Source: Oegoconia quadripuncta
Taxonomy: Eukaryota; Arthropoda; Insecta; Lepidoptera; Autostichidae
Assembly: GCA_949316235.1 (NCBI GenBank)
Contig: OX438742.1
Coordinates: 11,841,315-11,905,314 of the forward strand
DNA: 64,000 nt
Direction: 5' to 3'
A program made the position numbers and the translations under genes. Each line of letters starts with the position of its first letter. Within the stretch, counting starts at the first letter, position 1. The notes beneath the pieces are model-generated. The model had not been told where the DNA came from and did not search any database. It saw only the letters and a program-made list of their open reading frames with translations. Shown piece by piece: positions 10,775 through 21,891 of this stretch.

Positions 10775-11830
10775 GGAACCGTTAGTTTTGACTTTACTGG
10801 TGCCACTCGCGATTTGCCCATCATCAAAGTCATCTTGACCTCATCAGTATTGTCTGCTGTGCGCAAATACACCGCTGCGCCATAAGCGAGTTCTGACGTA
10901 TCAGAAAAACCATGAAATTAACAAATTGCCTTTTAATGTAACACGCTCCAACTTAATGTTCTCTATCAATGGCAGCTGTGATTAAATTGCGTACCACTCT
11001 GCCGGTGGCGTTTCAGCCCATGACAAGGGCTACATCCCATGTCGTTGCATGACAATCTTGCCTTGAAATATCACCGGTGTGATCCATCCCAAAGGATCAA
11101 ATGTCCTAGCCAAAGTTGACAAAATCCGCAGTTTTGTGCACTCGTCGTTACTATCCAACTTAGTATGGCGTTAAAAATGATGTCTATCGGGGTCCCATTC
11201 GACACCCAATATATTAAAAACTCAGCTCCGTCCATGTTTTCAAAAATTCTTGACTTTTCCAATTCATCCTGTTTTATTTATTATCAAGTGGTTACTGTTG
11301 GACCCATTTACCTACTTAGTTTAAATCCGCCAGAGTGAGTCAAATCCGTCTCATCACTCTTCAGCTGTTTGGCTTCCTCCACTGAGTCAGCTCCTCCTAA
11401 AATATCGTCCACGAATATCAACGATCGTGCAGCTCGCTGTAAACTGAGTCTCGCCGTCTTCCAATTGCTTTAGCGTCCGCATTGCCAGGTGAGGGCTGGA
11501 CTTCATGCCGTAAGTCACAGTGTTCAACTGATAAAGTTGTAAGGGCTCATCCGCTGATATCGGTTAGTTCAGGCTCACTCAAAGATTCTGGAGGAAATGG
11601 AGTAATCAGTATCTCCATTCTCTACAGACTCGTAATAAATGGATATCACCTACGGATCTCTTCAGGATGAGGGATCTTGTTCTCATTAATGAGGAAATTT
11701 TCCTTCCGCTTTAAACAAATATCGACTTCTTTAATGCGAGGAAATTTCGTGGCATAGAATAAACTGTTCGCCAATTCGTAGTGGGCTCTCGGTCGAAAAC
11801 AAAATAGTATGTCGTCGTGGGTAAACTATG
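10775..11830 (-). pseudogene. Degenerate BEL/Pao-type reverse transcriptase and RNase H region
   Basis: Minus-strand frames, broken by stops and frameshifts, give stretches typical of BEL/Pao Pol. Around 11535-11450 there is NTVTYGMKSSPHLAMRTLKQ, the reverse transcriptase segment just before the catalytic block. Around 11420-11380 is a degraded VDDIL-like block followed by GGADSVEEAKQLK. Around 11150-11050 is ILSTLARTFDPLGWITPVIF, and around 10915-10785 is HGFSDTSELAYGAAVYLR followed by a KSRVAP stretch from the RNase H region. The order is right for Pol, but no frame stays open, so it is a pseudogene. LTRs were not found. Confidence 0.75.
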
Positions 11831-11950
11831 GGGCGAAATCGTTAACACAGACAAGTTTATTTTTAAATTATAATCGGTAGCTAGTAGTAAAAGTGGTTAT
11901 ATATTACGAAGACAATCTTTGATTGACATTATATTAGAGACAGAGTTTAA

Positions 11951-12343
11951 TACCTGCCAAGTGCGTGTCGGCCCACACGCAGTGTAGGGTTCCATACTTG
12001 TCCGTCTCAATATGCGGACATAGAAGGGAGCTTTTTGTTGTTAGATAAATAATTTTCAACGGAAAATGCATTTTATAAGTTTTTCGGTTTATTAACTTGC
12101 AAAGCATATTTAGCTGTGATAATTTTCCTTTTAACTTATTGTATAATAAGTACTGCTCTGAATTTTTCCACGTACCCAAAACTTAAGATTTTATTTTACA
12201 ACTTTGTCGGCGTGATTAACATTTATACACATGCCAAATTACAGCTTTTAATCAGTAAGGCCTCTGAGCTAAACAGCGGACAGACAGACGGATGTTGCGA
12301 AACGCTAAGGGTTACTTGTTGACTACATAACCCTAAAAGCGTG
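11951..12343. mobile_element. Dispersed repeat of the 'acctgccaagtgcg' type
   Basis: It begins with ACCTGCCAAGTGCGTGTCGG and 'agtgtagggttccatac', and ends with 'ggacagacagacgg..gggttacttgttgac..aaccctaaaa'. The segment 11990-12130 is the approximate reverse complement of 57470-57620. Another copy lies at 28859-29147. I recall repeats with these ends as very abundant in moth genomes. It has no coding capacity. Confidence 0.6.
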
Positions 12344-14580
12344 TTAAATAGATTCGTAGACATTCACGTGCCCGTGGCAGACTGGCACATTATCGGCGTG
12401 AGAGTCAGCCGTAGCAATAAACTAGAATTAGGACGTCTTAAACACCAGCCGAGCCTAGTCAATCGGCGCAGAAATGCACAGAATTAGATGTAACTCGATA
12501 GTTTCGTACACTGACGTAGACACACGAATTATCTCTTTTCATTCGTTAAAACCCACAGCCAAGACGTAACCGCCTCGAGACGTCCAAATTAATAACATTG
12601 TGTTTCTAATAAGGAGAATGTGGGATCTATCTATATGGTTTAGTTAGTAGCTATATAACAAGATACTTACTTTTTTGGTTAATTTTTCCAGTGAAAGATC
12701 TGTATTTGGGAACCAATCTGAGATACATTTTAGAACTACTTGAGGACCCCAAGTAAAACTGTATTTAGGGGCGGAATATAGGCGGTCGTAATTCATATAC
12801 CTCTGCAACCGTTTTATTTCTTCATGTGATCCAACATTGTTTCCTAATAGTAGACAAGGGACAAGGCAGATCTATGCCTGTTCAAAGATCCATATGAAGC
12901 ACCTTTCTGAAATTGTGCAGTTTAAAATGAGGTGATATGTATTATTGAAACATGATAAGGATCACAATTGTTATCACTGCAAAAGTTCCACCAGAATCCG
13001 AGGAAGAGGACACAATCATCCGTTTACGGTTTCTTTGATAATGATTTGATTAATATAGATATAAGCAAACGAGTAAGCGACGATTTTTATTCGTTGCTTC
13101 ACACGAAAAAAGAAATTATGAATAATGCGACGAGGTGGCATAGGTAGATTACGGAAGGGATAGGTCAAACTTCAAGTTAGTCAATATAACTTTCAATAGT
13201 GCGAACTTGCCTGTAGGTTAAAGGAAACTACATTAGTCAATTATTATTATATCTTCGAACGAAGCACATTCATATAATACTGATCGAATTTCACATTTGA
13301 AGTTCGTTTGATCATGCATTATTGTCGACTAGCTTCCGCCATAGATATGATGGGTCATTTATTATATCAACCGTCGAAGCATTAACATTTCGAGAGCTTG
13401 ATAAACTTCGACATATTTAAGTGTTATCTCAGTACGAGTAACCGATCAGTATCCTTTTCAATTTTATACCGTTTCTGCTAGTTCACTATTATATTTAGGT
13501 GTAATCTTTTATTAGTAGCTATTGGTTTCTATTAAGTACTTCTAATCTATGTAAATAAATTGAACTCCGAAAGTTTCTACTTGATTAGATGTCTAGGAAA
13601 ATATAATCAATTATAATTTCCTCAACCTATTTAAAACTGCCAGACATTGGGATCATGCCCAGAGTTTGGCTGCTTAGATGGACCTCACTGAATAACCTCT
13701 TCAAAGACCTAAGCCATCTAACATTAATAATAAAACTTAAAGAATATAAAAAAAATCAAAAACAAGATGAAATAACTCAATTGATTTAGACCTGAGTCGG
13801 AGAGAACTCGAGTCGAACTCGATCTGGGCGCTAACATGCTCCATCTAAATATTTTCGATGTTTTAAGTAGTGTGCATTAGACAAGACAAACGATTGAACA
13901 CTGGGATCATGGTCGTCCGACATAAAAAAATTCATAACGAAGGTGTCGGCCTTGCTAATCCTACGAGTAGCTTCTGGCGACCTCGGGTCGGGCGCTGTCT
14001 ACCCACAAAGACAGCTTGGCAGTGCAGCGGGACAATGTGGCTAGCCGCTATGCCGCCGAGGAGAGCTTGAAGCGACCCACTTTTATTTTTATTTTTCGAG
14101 TGCTTTATAGGCGAATTACCCCATAAACTTGGCTAATTAAGGAAAGTAATTACAAAAATGTATGTATCAGACCAGAGAAAATCAAATGATTAAACTAATG
14201 TTACATTTTAAATTACTTATATCTGAGTTTTTAACAAATGGGAAGCAGCATTGATTTATGATATTATTATGACCGATAAGTAATGTACTTGTACTATACT
14301 ATACTATCCTCGTTTCAGTAGAGATTACAGCATATGTTCATTCGTATGTTGTAACCAGTGAGAACTATTCCGGGCGCCACTGAAATGCCATCGGACGATT
14401 GGTATTGGGCCATCGAGAGAATTATGAAATCGATTGGCGAACGAATGCCGATAGAGAATTAATATTAATATATGTAGGTACTAAATATTGCGCTAAACTG
14501 TAAGTTATCAGGAAAAATGTGCTTTGCTAACGGAAAATGAGAATGTACAACTTTCAATTTATAGACGATTATTCTATATC
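12344..14580. other. Unassigned sequence with a possible retroposon fragment
   Basis: Mostly AT-rich with no gene recognised. The segment 13970-14075 ('ctgtctacccacaaagacagcttggcagtg' region and 'agccgctatgccgccgagga') is GC-richer and resembles a conserved piece of a dispersed retroposon, but I cannot assign it. Confidence 0.35.
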
Positions 14581-14825
14581 GTGTGGTTTCGGCAGTTGAA
14601 TAACACCAACCCATATCTTCCCTTTTGGGTGTCGTAAAAGGCGACTAAGGGACTTTCCACCAAAAATCATCTATAGACTTGCAGGTTTTAACGGCGGCGA
14701 TGGGCTAATTTTCTGAAAGGTAAACCGTGGGGATGTTGTTTCAAACATTAATCTTTTTTTAATCGTCTGGAGCACCCAAACACTTTAATTTGTGATATCT
14801 CTGGCTACCCCATTTGTGATAAAAG
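14581..14825 (+). mobile_element. Family C repeat copy
   Basis: 'gtggtttcggcag', 'ggtgtcgtaaaaggcgacta', 'ggtaaaccgtgg..gttgtttcaaacatt' and the ending 'ctaccccatttgtgataaa' match the family. The next copy follows about 80 bp downstream in the same orientation. Confidence 0.7.
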
Positions 14826-14907
14826 CAGTGAGTTTATGTAGGTATATGAAGCACATTTTTCCAAAAATATATATTTTATTTTCTTTATTGGTACCTATGC
14901 GGCACGT

Positions 14908-15130
14908 AACAAGGATATAACAAACCCGTCTCTTTCCTTGGGTGTTGTAAAGGCCCCTAAGAAAGTTTACATAAAAAATATCCACAGATTTGTACGTTTT
15001 ACACTGGGCGCAGTCTGTCACGTACATTTCTGTAAATTTGGAAGTTAACCGTAAGAATGTTGTTTCACAACTTTTAATGTTTTGAATACCCTAACTTTGG
15101 GATATCCTGCCCACCCCATGTGTGGTGGAG
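14908..15130 (+). mobile_element. Family C repeat copy, second of a pair
   Basis: It shows the same order of motifs as the preceding copy ('acccgtctctttccttgggt', 'gttaaccgtaagaatgttgt', 'cccaccccatgtgtggtgga') with independent substitutions, so it is an old copy and not a recent tandem duplication. Confidence 0.65.
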
Positions 15131-17039
15131 TATATAAAAACTAATTAATTATACATATACCTATATAAATATAAAGTCACTCCTGTTTGTCGTAGGGGTA
15201 GGCAGAGACCACCGACTTCCATTTGCTATCATCTGGTTACACCTCTTTCGCTTCATTCTCTCTCATAATAACTTGGTCTGGAAATGAACATATTTATTAT
15301 TTTAAAACAATAACCTCCATATAAGTAACAACGGAAAATAGCGATAAATTAGCGAACGTTTCCCCGACATATATTTTTTTCGTTACTCTTCTTTTATTCG
15401 TCCTTTCCAATTGCCTAAATCATCGAAGAATACCTTTTGCAATCTATTTGTCACTATACGATTTCTTTCAGATCAATCGCTACTCACATACACAAGTAAT
15501 TACTTACTCTTCTACAAGTCCAATATCGAACGATGCTATTCTATAGCCCGTAATATGTACTTAAACTTATATAAGAGGTCATCGACCCTTCATGCTGTTT
15601 GTTTATTCCACCTAAATAATGTATTTACTATATTTATACCGCTTTTTATTATTTCTGTGATTTTTAAGGGAAACGTTATTAAGAAAGGAGTCGGTAGAAT
15701 TCAATATTAGTTTAATCCTCTGTGTATTGTAATTCATGTCAAGTACATATCAAACATTGTTAGTTAACACTAATCCCTTTACCGTAGCCACGGGGATATT
15801 ATTGGTTTTTATTGAACAGATACCTACGAGACCAGAATTTAATTATTTTGCCGGTGAGCTCCTGTGTGTCCTATTTCGACCCTTCACCTATCTTTGTACA
15901 AAGAATTAATTAATTCAGATCAGTCGTAACGGCCTGACAGAAAGACAAACACACGTTCGCATTTATTTATAATATAACACCAAATTCGTATGTAATATGA
16001 TATAAAAGTGGGAATTTCGAAGAGATATTTCAGCTCCTGGTTCCTGTGAATGGGTTGAGTAATTTCAGAGGTAGCGGAATTCATAAACTACGAATATACT
16101 CATACCTATGTATGTCTATTTCAGTTTCCTCTTTGTTGCATTCAGCCAGGCGCTATTCAGTCAGCTGCATGGGCTCCATGATTACAGGCTTTAATGTTGG
16201 TATTCAAAATTTCATGGAACGTTAGTTGCAGCTATGTTATACAGGCTACCGTCTGTCCGTCCAATCATGAAAATACGACCATCGGCATTGATTAATTCCC
16301 GAAGGAAAGGGGCATTGATTGGAGCCTTTGTCTATCTGTGTGTCTATGGGATTGTAGCACCAAAATAACTGAACCGAGTTGTTTACAACCGTTACCGAGG
16401 TACAGTTAGTTTGAACTAGCAAGATGACAATTTGATATAGTCCAAGGAGATTTCCAAATTTTCCATTTATAGTTTTAGTTATACAAATTTATTTATCTCT
16501 CAAGATATCCAGAAAATAAATAATATATCCATAAAATAAATTTGTTTGTGCGCTTAACAGTTTTAAATTACGCAACAGATTTTTATACGGTTACATACGA
16601 GTGTGCATAGGTTTATATGTATCATCATCATATCAACCGAAAGATGTCCACTGCTGGACAAAGGCCTCCCGCATTATATGTATATTACAAGTGAATTTTT
16701 ATATTTAATTTCGAGATCCACCCGGACGAATTCGCGTAAGGAAAGCTAATATTTTAATCCAGAGAAGAATCCTGACCGGAGCGATGGACACAAAGAACGA
16801 GATACATTTTTTTCACGAGTTATATACTTTACTTTGTACCTAGGTATTAACTGCGAGAAAATAAATAGTAGTGTAGTATTGTATAATAGTTTTGTTGGCA
16901 ACCCAATAAAACTATTATATTTTTTAATGTAGCAACTTACGCTCTCTTCCAACTTGTATGTGCAGCGAACAATACTTCTGTATTTTCCTAATATAATTTA
17001 AATTCAGTGAATCAAGTCTGGCTTTTATTTGTGGTGTTG
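15131..17039. other. Unassigned sequence with retroposon scraps
   Basis: 16622-16672 carries 'atcatcatatcaaccgaaag' and 'tgctggacaaaggcctccc', the complement of a common retroposon 3' end also seen at 25045-25125. 16340-16400 resembles a scrap of another retroposon 3' region. The 99-codon plus-strand frame at 15411-15710 has no recognisable domain. Confidence 0.35.
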
Positions 17040-17460
17040 GTGGACAGCCCAGGATTAACTAAGCCCCAAACATCTATCACTCAAACAATGCAGCCCGCTA
17101 ATTTTTTTTCGATTTGGGAAGTTAAGCAATGTCTGGCGCGGTCAGTCCTTGGATGGGTGACCACAAGTGGTATTTTAATGCGAGTCTTTCCTGTTTCGGA
17201 GCTCACGTTCGGTCCCGGTTGTTTTCAATTAAAGACAGAAGTTAAGCCCAAGCTTTTCGCATGGACCAACTGTATGCCCAACTTAGTTGTGTCATTAGGT
17301 GCCAAGTCGGTGGCCTACAACGGCTTAACAACACCGGTGACCATTGGTTTGACATGAATCCACCAAACCGCACTGCGCCCGCGTGATGGGTTATGATGGC
17401 CCATAGGTTCCCCCAGTGAGAGGATGCTGTGTTCCAACAATGGGGACATCTAAGGCCGTT
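17040..17460 (+). mobile_element. 5S-rRNA-headed SINE, second copy
   Basis: The segment 17110-17165 ('gggaagttaagcaatgtctg', 'gcgcggtcagtccttggatg', then 'ggtgaccac') matches the 5S rRNA internal promoter region closely. Downstream, 17360-17450 ('ccaccaaaccgcactgcgcc', 'gagaggatgctgtgttccaa') parallels the 3' body of the copy at 8330-8630. A 116-codon open frame across it is a by-product of the repeat, not a gene. Confidence 0.7.
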
Positions 17461-19359
17461 TATTTATATATAATTAAAAACAAATTTTGATGCTTATTAA
17501 TACGCAACAACACGATTATTATATTAAATAATAAGTCAATGCAACACGACAACAGAGACTAACTTAAATGTGCGGGGTATACTTTTCTTCATTTAAATGG
17601 GGCTGTTCCAACCAACCAGAAAGTAGGTAGGTACGTTCGACACGTTTTATTTATTTTGTACTAGAATACGTAATTTGTTTGTTGAATAATTCGTGCTCGT
17701 TTCAAATTCGAAATATACCTATTATCTCACTCAGTAAAAGAATGAGCGTTTTGTTCACTGTAACCACTTTGCCCCTTTTAGTGGCAATGGGAATATTATA
17801 ATTCATATTATAAATTATTTTATTCGTGTTTTTATTATTCCTATATTTACAGAGTGTATCCCCAACTATAATAATAAGAAGTAGACCATTTGTGACCAAT
17901 CTATAAATAAAACTTAGCATAACCAAATATATGTCATCGCGAAAATATTTACGAAATAAACAAATGCTAACATTCAGAACTGACAAATTGGCTTTTTCAC
18001 AATGAATTCTTTATTTGCTAGACACCTGTACTAACACAGCGCTAAACTAAACATCGTGTCACACATGCAAAAGTAGATATACATTGCTTGTTACAAAAGG
18101 AACAGCACGTTTACTCGGCCAACAATGCTCACTTGTAGCGCTTGTTACCCGACTAGCCAAACGGCGATCGTGACAAAACATCAAAATAATTTTGGAGGAC
18201 CACCGTAGAACAGCGCAAAATAGTTTGAACAAATGCCAAGAAAACGGGCAATTCTCCAATGCTATAGTGTGATTTTAATCTAGACCGATATCTAGGTAAT
18301 GGTTGAAAATGTAGTCCGCACGTTCATCGGAGAAGTCCATCCAGCATGCTCCATGATCCCCGGTTTCTGAACTGAAACTGATATTTATTGTCTTACTTTC
18401 CTTCTCCTGTATGTGTACCCCAGAAATACCAGGGTACAATATAATATCAAAAAGGTTTCTTTACCTTAAAAACATGACGTATTAAGAGATGAAAGGATGA
18501 GCAGCGTTTAAACACATTAGGTGAATTATCTCAGGTGAATTAAGTTTACGAAGCCTTGGTATGGCATTCCCAAAACAAATCTTAAACTCTTGTGTAAGGC
18601 TTGTTTAGCGTTTTTGTGGTAAAACTAGATGTTTATCTTGAATAGCATTTTGTTGTAGTAGCATCTTCCCAAACTTTCGTAAACTTCCAACTTTAATAAC
18701 TTTATTACTTGCTTGTTTAGCATAGGTATCAGTTATACATAGAATATATTTACATATATAGTTAGGCATGGAATTCTCTCCGAAATCTCACAATCTTGGC
18801 AAATTCAAGAGCAGGGTGAATAGTGATTTAAAGAGGTCGCATACTTCGACTTCGACGATATCGGCATTTTCCATCAGGTGAAGTTGTGTTCAAACCCTTA
18901 CAATAGCTAACGATTTTAGACCATACGATTTAAAAAATTAAATTGCTTCTTTAGCAATTAGATAACATATACTACAGATATTATTTAATATAATAATAAT
19001 AATGCACAAGCTTATTATTAACAAATTATTAAAACATCATGCTATTTATTGAACTATTTCAATACCTTGTTTTCCTTCCAGAAACGTTCCTTGAAAGTTT
19101 TAACATGTCAGTGGGCGGTCACCAGTATAGACTAAATGTACCAAACATAAGAAATGAAAGAAGTCTTATTCATACGTATTTTGGCATCACGGACTTGTCT
19201 ATTCCCGCCCATCCATTAAATACAATAAATAACTATTTACACGAATAAAATTTAGCTACTTTAAAATTTACTTCTAAACTATGCGAACTAGGCGAAACTT
19301 ACGATTACCAAAAAACATGCAAACTTCCGAATTCAGAACGTCCTTCTTTTTGAAATCGG
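17461..19359. other. Unassigned AT-rich sequence
   Basis: Several short open frames but none with a recognisable domain. 18059-18259 (minus) encodes a 66-codon Cys/Trp-containing frame that I do not recognise. Confidence 0.35.
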
Positions 19360-19518
19360 TTAAGAATGAATAAACATACATAAACATTTATATAAACCTC
19401 CATGACTCTTAAATAAATGGAGTATTCATCACACAAACATTTACGCCTAGCGGGATTGTACCCGAACCTGCGACTAGTTTTGAAGGCAGGGTGACTACGT
19501 ACTACACCAATCGGCTGT
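19360..19518 (-). mobile_element. Family B SINE, 5' part
   Basis: On the minus strand the tRNA-like head (decayed B box near 19447-19465) is followed by a body matching 400-530 and 47215-47345 ('tttgtgtgatgaatactcca', 'catggaggtttatataa'). The 3' half is missing. Confidence 0.6.
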
Positions 19519-19600
19519 TTGTATTGAAATACTATGATAAAAGATAATATTTTATTCATAGTAGTAACCATTTGTTAGAGGTGAAATTATTTATTTCTTC

Positions 19601-19778
19601 AGAAAATGCTGCGAAAATTGATATAATCCCCTCCACGAGTTGTGTGGGTTGAGAAGGCTTTTAACAATAATTATTGAAGCAGATTTTTCTATTCTAAAAA
19701 TGTTTATTGTTATAGTTAAGAAAATATTGCGAAAACAGATTTAATCCGCTTCACGAGTTGTGTGGGTTGAAAAGGCTT
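19601..19778 (+). repeat. Direct duplication, 60 bp, offset 118 bp
   Basis: 19601-19660 and 19719-19778 align over 60 bp with a handful of differences; both contain 'cacgagttgtgtgggttga'. It lies in an unassigned region. Confidence 0.75.
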
Positions 19779-21565
19779 ATACCAATTAAGAATCTTAGTC
19801 TAGACATTTTTCCACGATATTCCAAGACTACAATTAATTAGCCATTACAAGTTACTTAGGTAAAAATACGAGCCATAAAATGAGATAAGCGTCACCTGAG
19901 TAGATACTTCTAGAGTCATCATGGTGTTCCGCATCTTTGACCCTCTGTAACCACACCAGTAAGTGAGGTGACAAACGATTGTGATCTTGATTTAAAGATA
20001 TTATATGATATAATATATCTTTCCTTCATCGAATACTTCGCTGTGTTTTGCGAATCTCAGACCAATTAAACGTCACATAAACATGAAAACCCATAGAAAT
20101 CTATTGCTTGATAAAGTGTCTTCAATAGCACGATGAACGTCACCGTCACGAATAAAACAATACAGATGCATTTGGGGTTACAACAATATATGTCTATATA
20201 GGGTACATAGTGTAGGTAAATGATTCACAATGTAACGTGATCCCATTGCAAGCAGGAGCACACTTATTTCGGTCCCAGACCCATTTTCGTGTGATCGCAA
20301 GCAATTTTTCATCGCCCTCGTAAATAAGGTCATTCGAATGCATTATTATTTCAGTAGATTCTGGAGTAGAATTAACGGTCGCGCGTCACCGCCTCCACAG
20401 CCTCGCTCGTTTTATGTTATTTTCTACATTTATATTTAGCTAGAAAGGATGTTTTTTTGGCCTTGCACGCAGCGCTCAGCGATCAAACGCAAACTATCAC
20501 AATTGAATAGGATCTTCTGTATTTCTTATGTAGATCTTGGCAGCCGCCTTGTGGTAATCGAAAGTGAAACAGACTAGTCACTTTGCTGCTGTCACAATGT
20601 TGTGAAATCTGTGTAAATTTAAAACTCATAAATAGGATTTGGTGAAGATGAAGAAATGTGTTTATTGGTACCTATTATCGACACAGGTACTCGTAGATCA
20701 AACAGCGTTTACGCGTTACAGTTTTGATGGAAAATGTATTTTGATACCTAAATAAAACATGCAAATATAGAATCAATATTTATAGACAATGATGGGTAGA
20801 TTAATCCTGTTATCGCAATCAAATAGGACTATAGGTTTAAATGTTTGGGTGATGAATGAATACGAACATTTTATTACAGAGTCATTCAGTATCTGGTACT
20901 TCGTAGTGTATATGTATAATATTATATTTTATGTAAGTTTATTATTTATTTGCTTATGTACTTTATTATTCGTTGTAGTTACTATGTTCTCTTTCGCAGA
21001 CAGATATACTTCGTTTCCAACTTCAATGCTCAGGTTGGATGGTAGAGATCTCTTATAGACATCAGTCCACCTTTGTACATGACCTATCGTTTGTATTCTT
21101 TTTTATGTATTGTTCTGGTGAAATAAAGAATACTAATTCACAGTACCTACCTACACATTTTGTTAGTAGATAATTGGTGTCCATATATACCTTAATTTAA
21201 TAAATACCTTATTTGTTCTAATGAAAGACCCCAATGATTTCGTCATTATCTCTGATTGTTGGATAGTTTCAATTGGATAGTAAATCCAGGTTATTAACTT
21301 TCATCGTTTCAAGTTTCAAGTTTACACTGCACACAGGTTATTCGTCCTGCTCGTATTCAAGGAAGTTCCACCGCAATACTTTTAGAGTACCTTTACATAT
21401 GGGAAAACCTTTCCAGATATTAAATTAAATTTTGTAACCAAATGGATTTCTACATAAATACGAGTTTAGACATAATTCAGCTTATGGGTAGGTACGGTAA
21501 AACCGCACTCAAATCGGATCATGCATTACTGAGACACATCCGGACGAAGACTGAAACAACACACA
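19779..21565. other. Unassigned sequence with a family B SINE tail
   Basis: 20836-20940 (plus) matches the family B SINE body ('tgtttgggtgatgaatgaat', 'acagagtcattcag') without its head. The rest holds no recognised gene or repeat. Confidence 0.4.
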
Positions 21566-21891
21566 TTTTTTAATGCACAACGGGTTAGCACTTGAGCTCA
21601 AGCACACCTGATGTTAAGTGAAGATGAGGCCGAAGGTGGAAGCGTACTGACCCGGAAACCCAAATATTTGGGGAACTAGCTATCTTATCTCTGACAACCG
21701 GAACACAACAATGCTATTAACATTGCTGTTTGGTGGCAGATTTAGATAAGATGGTGGTAGCTAGCCAAGCAGACATTTAAAATGCCCTACCACCAACCAA
21801 ACCGAGTACTAAACATGTACCCCGCTGGGCATGGAAGCCGCGACCTCCGAATCGTAAACCCTATGTTGTTTACATTGAGCCACGGAGGCGG
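21566..21891 (-). mobile_element. Family A SINE, near full length
   Basis: On the minus strand a tRNA-like head starts with 'ccgcctccgtggctcaatgt' (A-box-like TGGCTCAATG) and has a mutated B box near 21836-21846. The family body and the 'ttcggcctcatcttcactta' 3' segment follow. About 325 bp long, matching the copy at 48563-48895 along its length. Confidence 0.75.

Noticed and set aside
17007..17357. A 116-codon open frame
   Set aside because: It lies across the 5S-headed SINE, and the open frame follows from repeat sequence.
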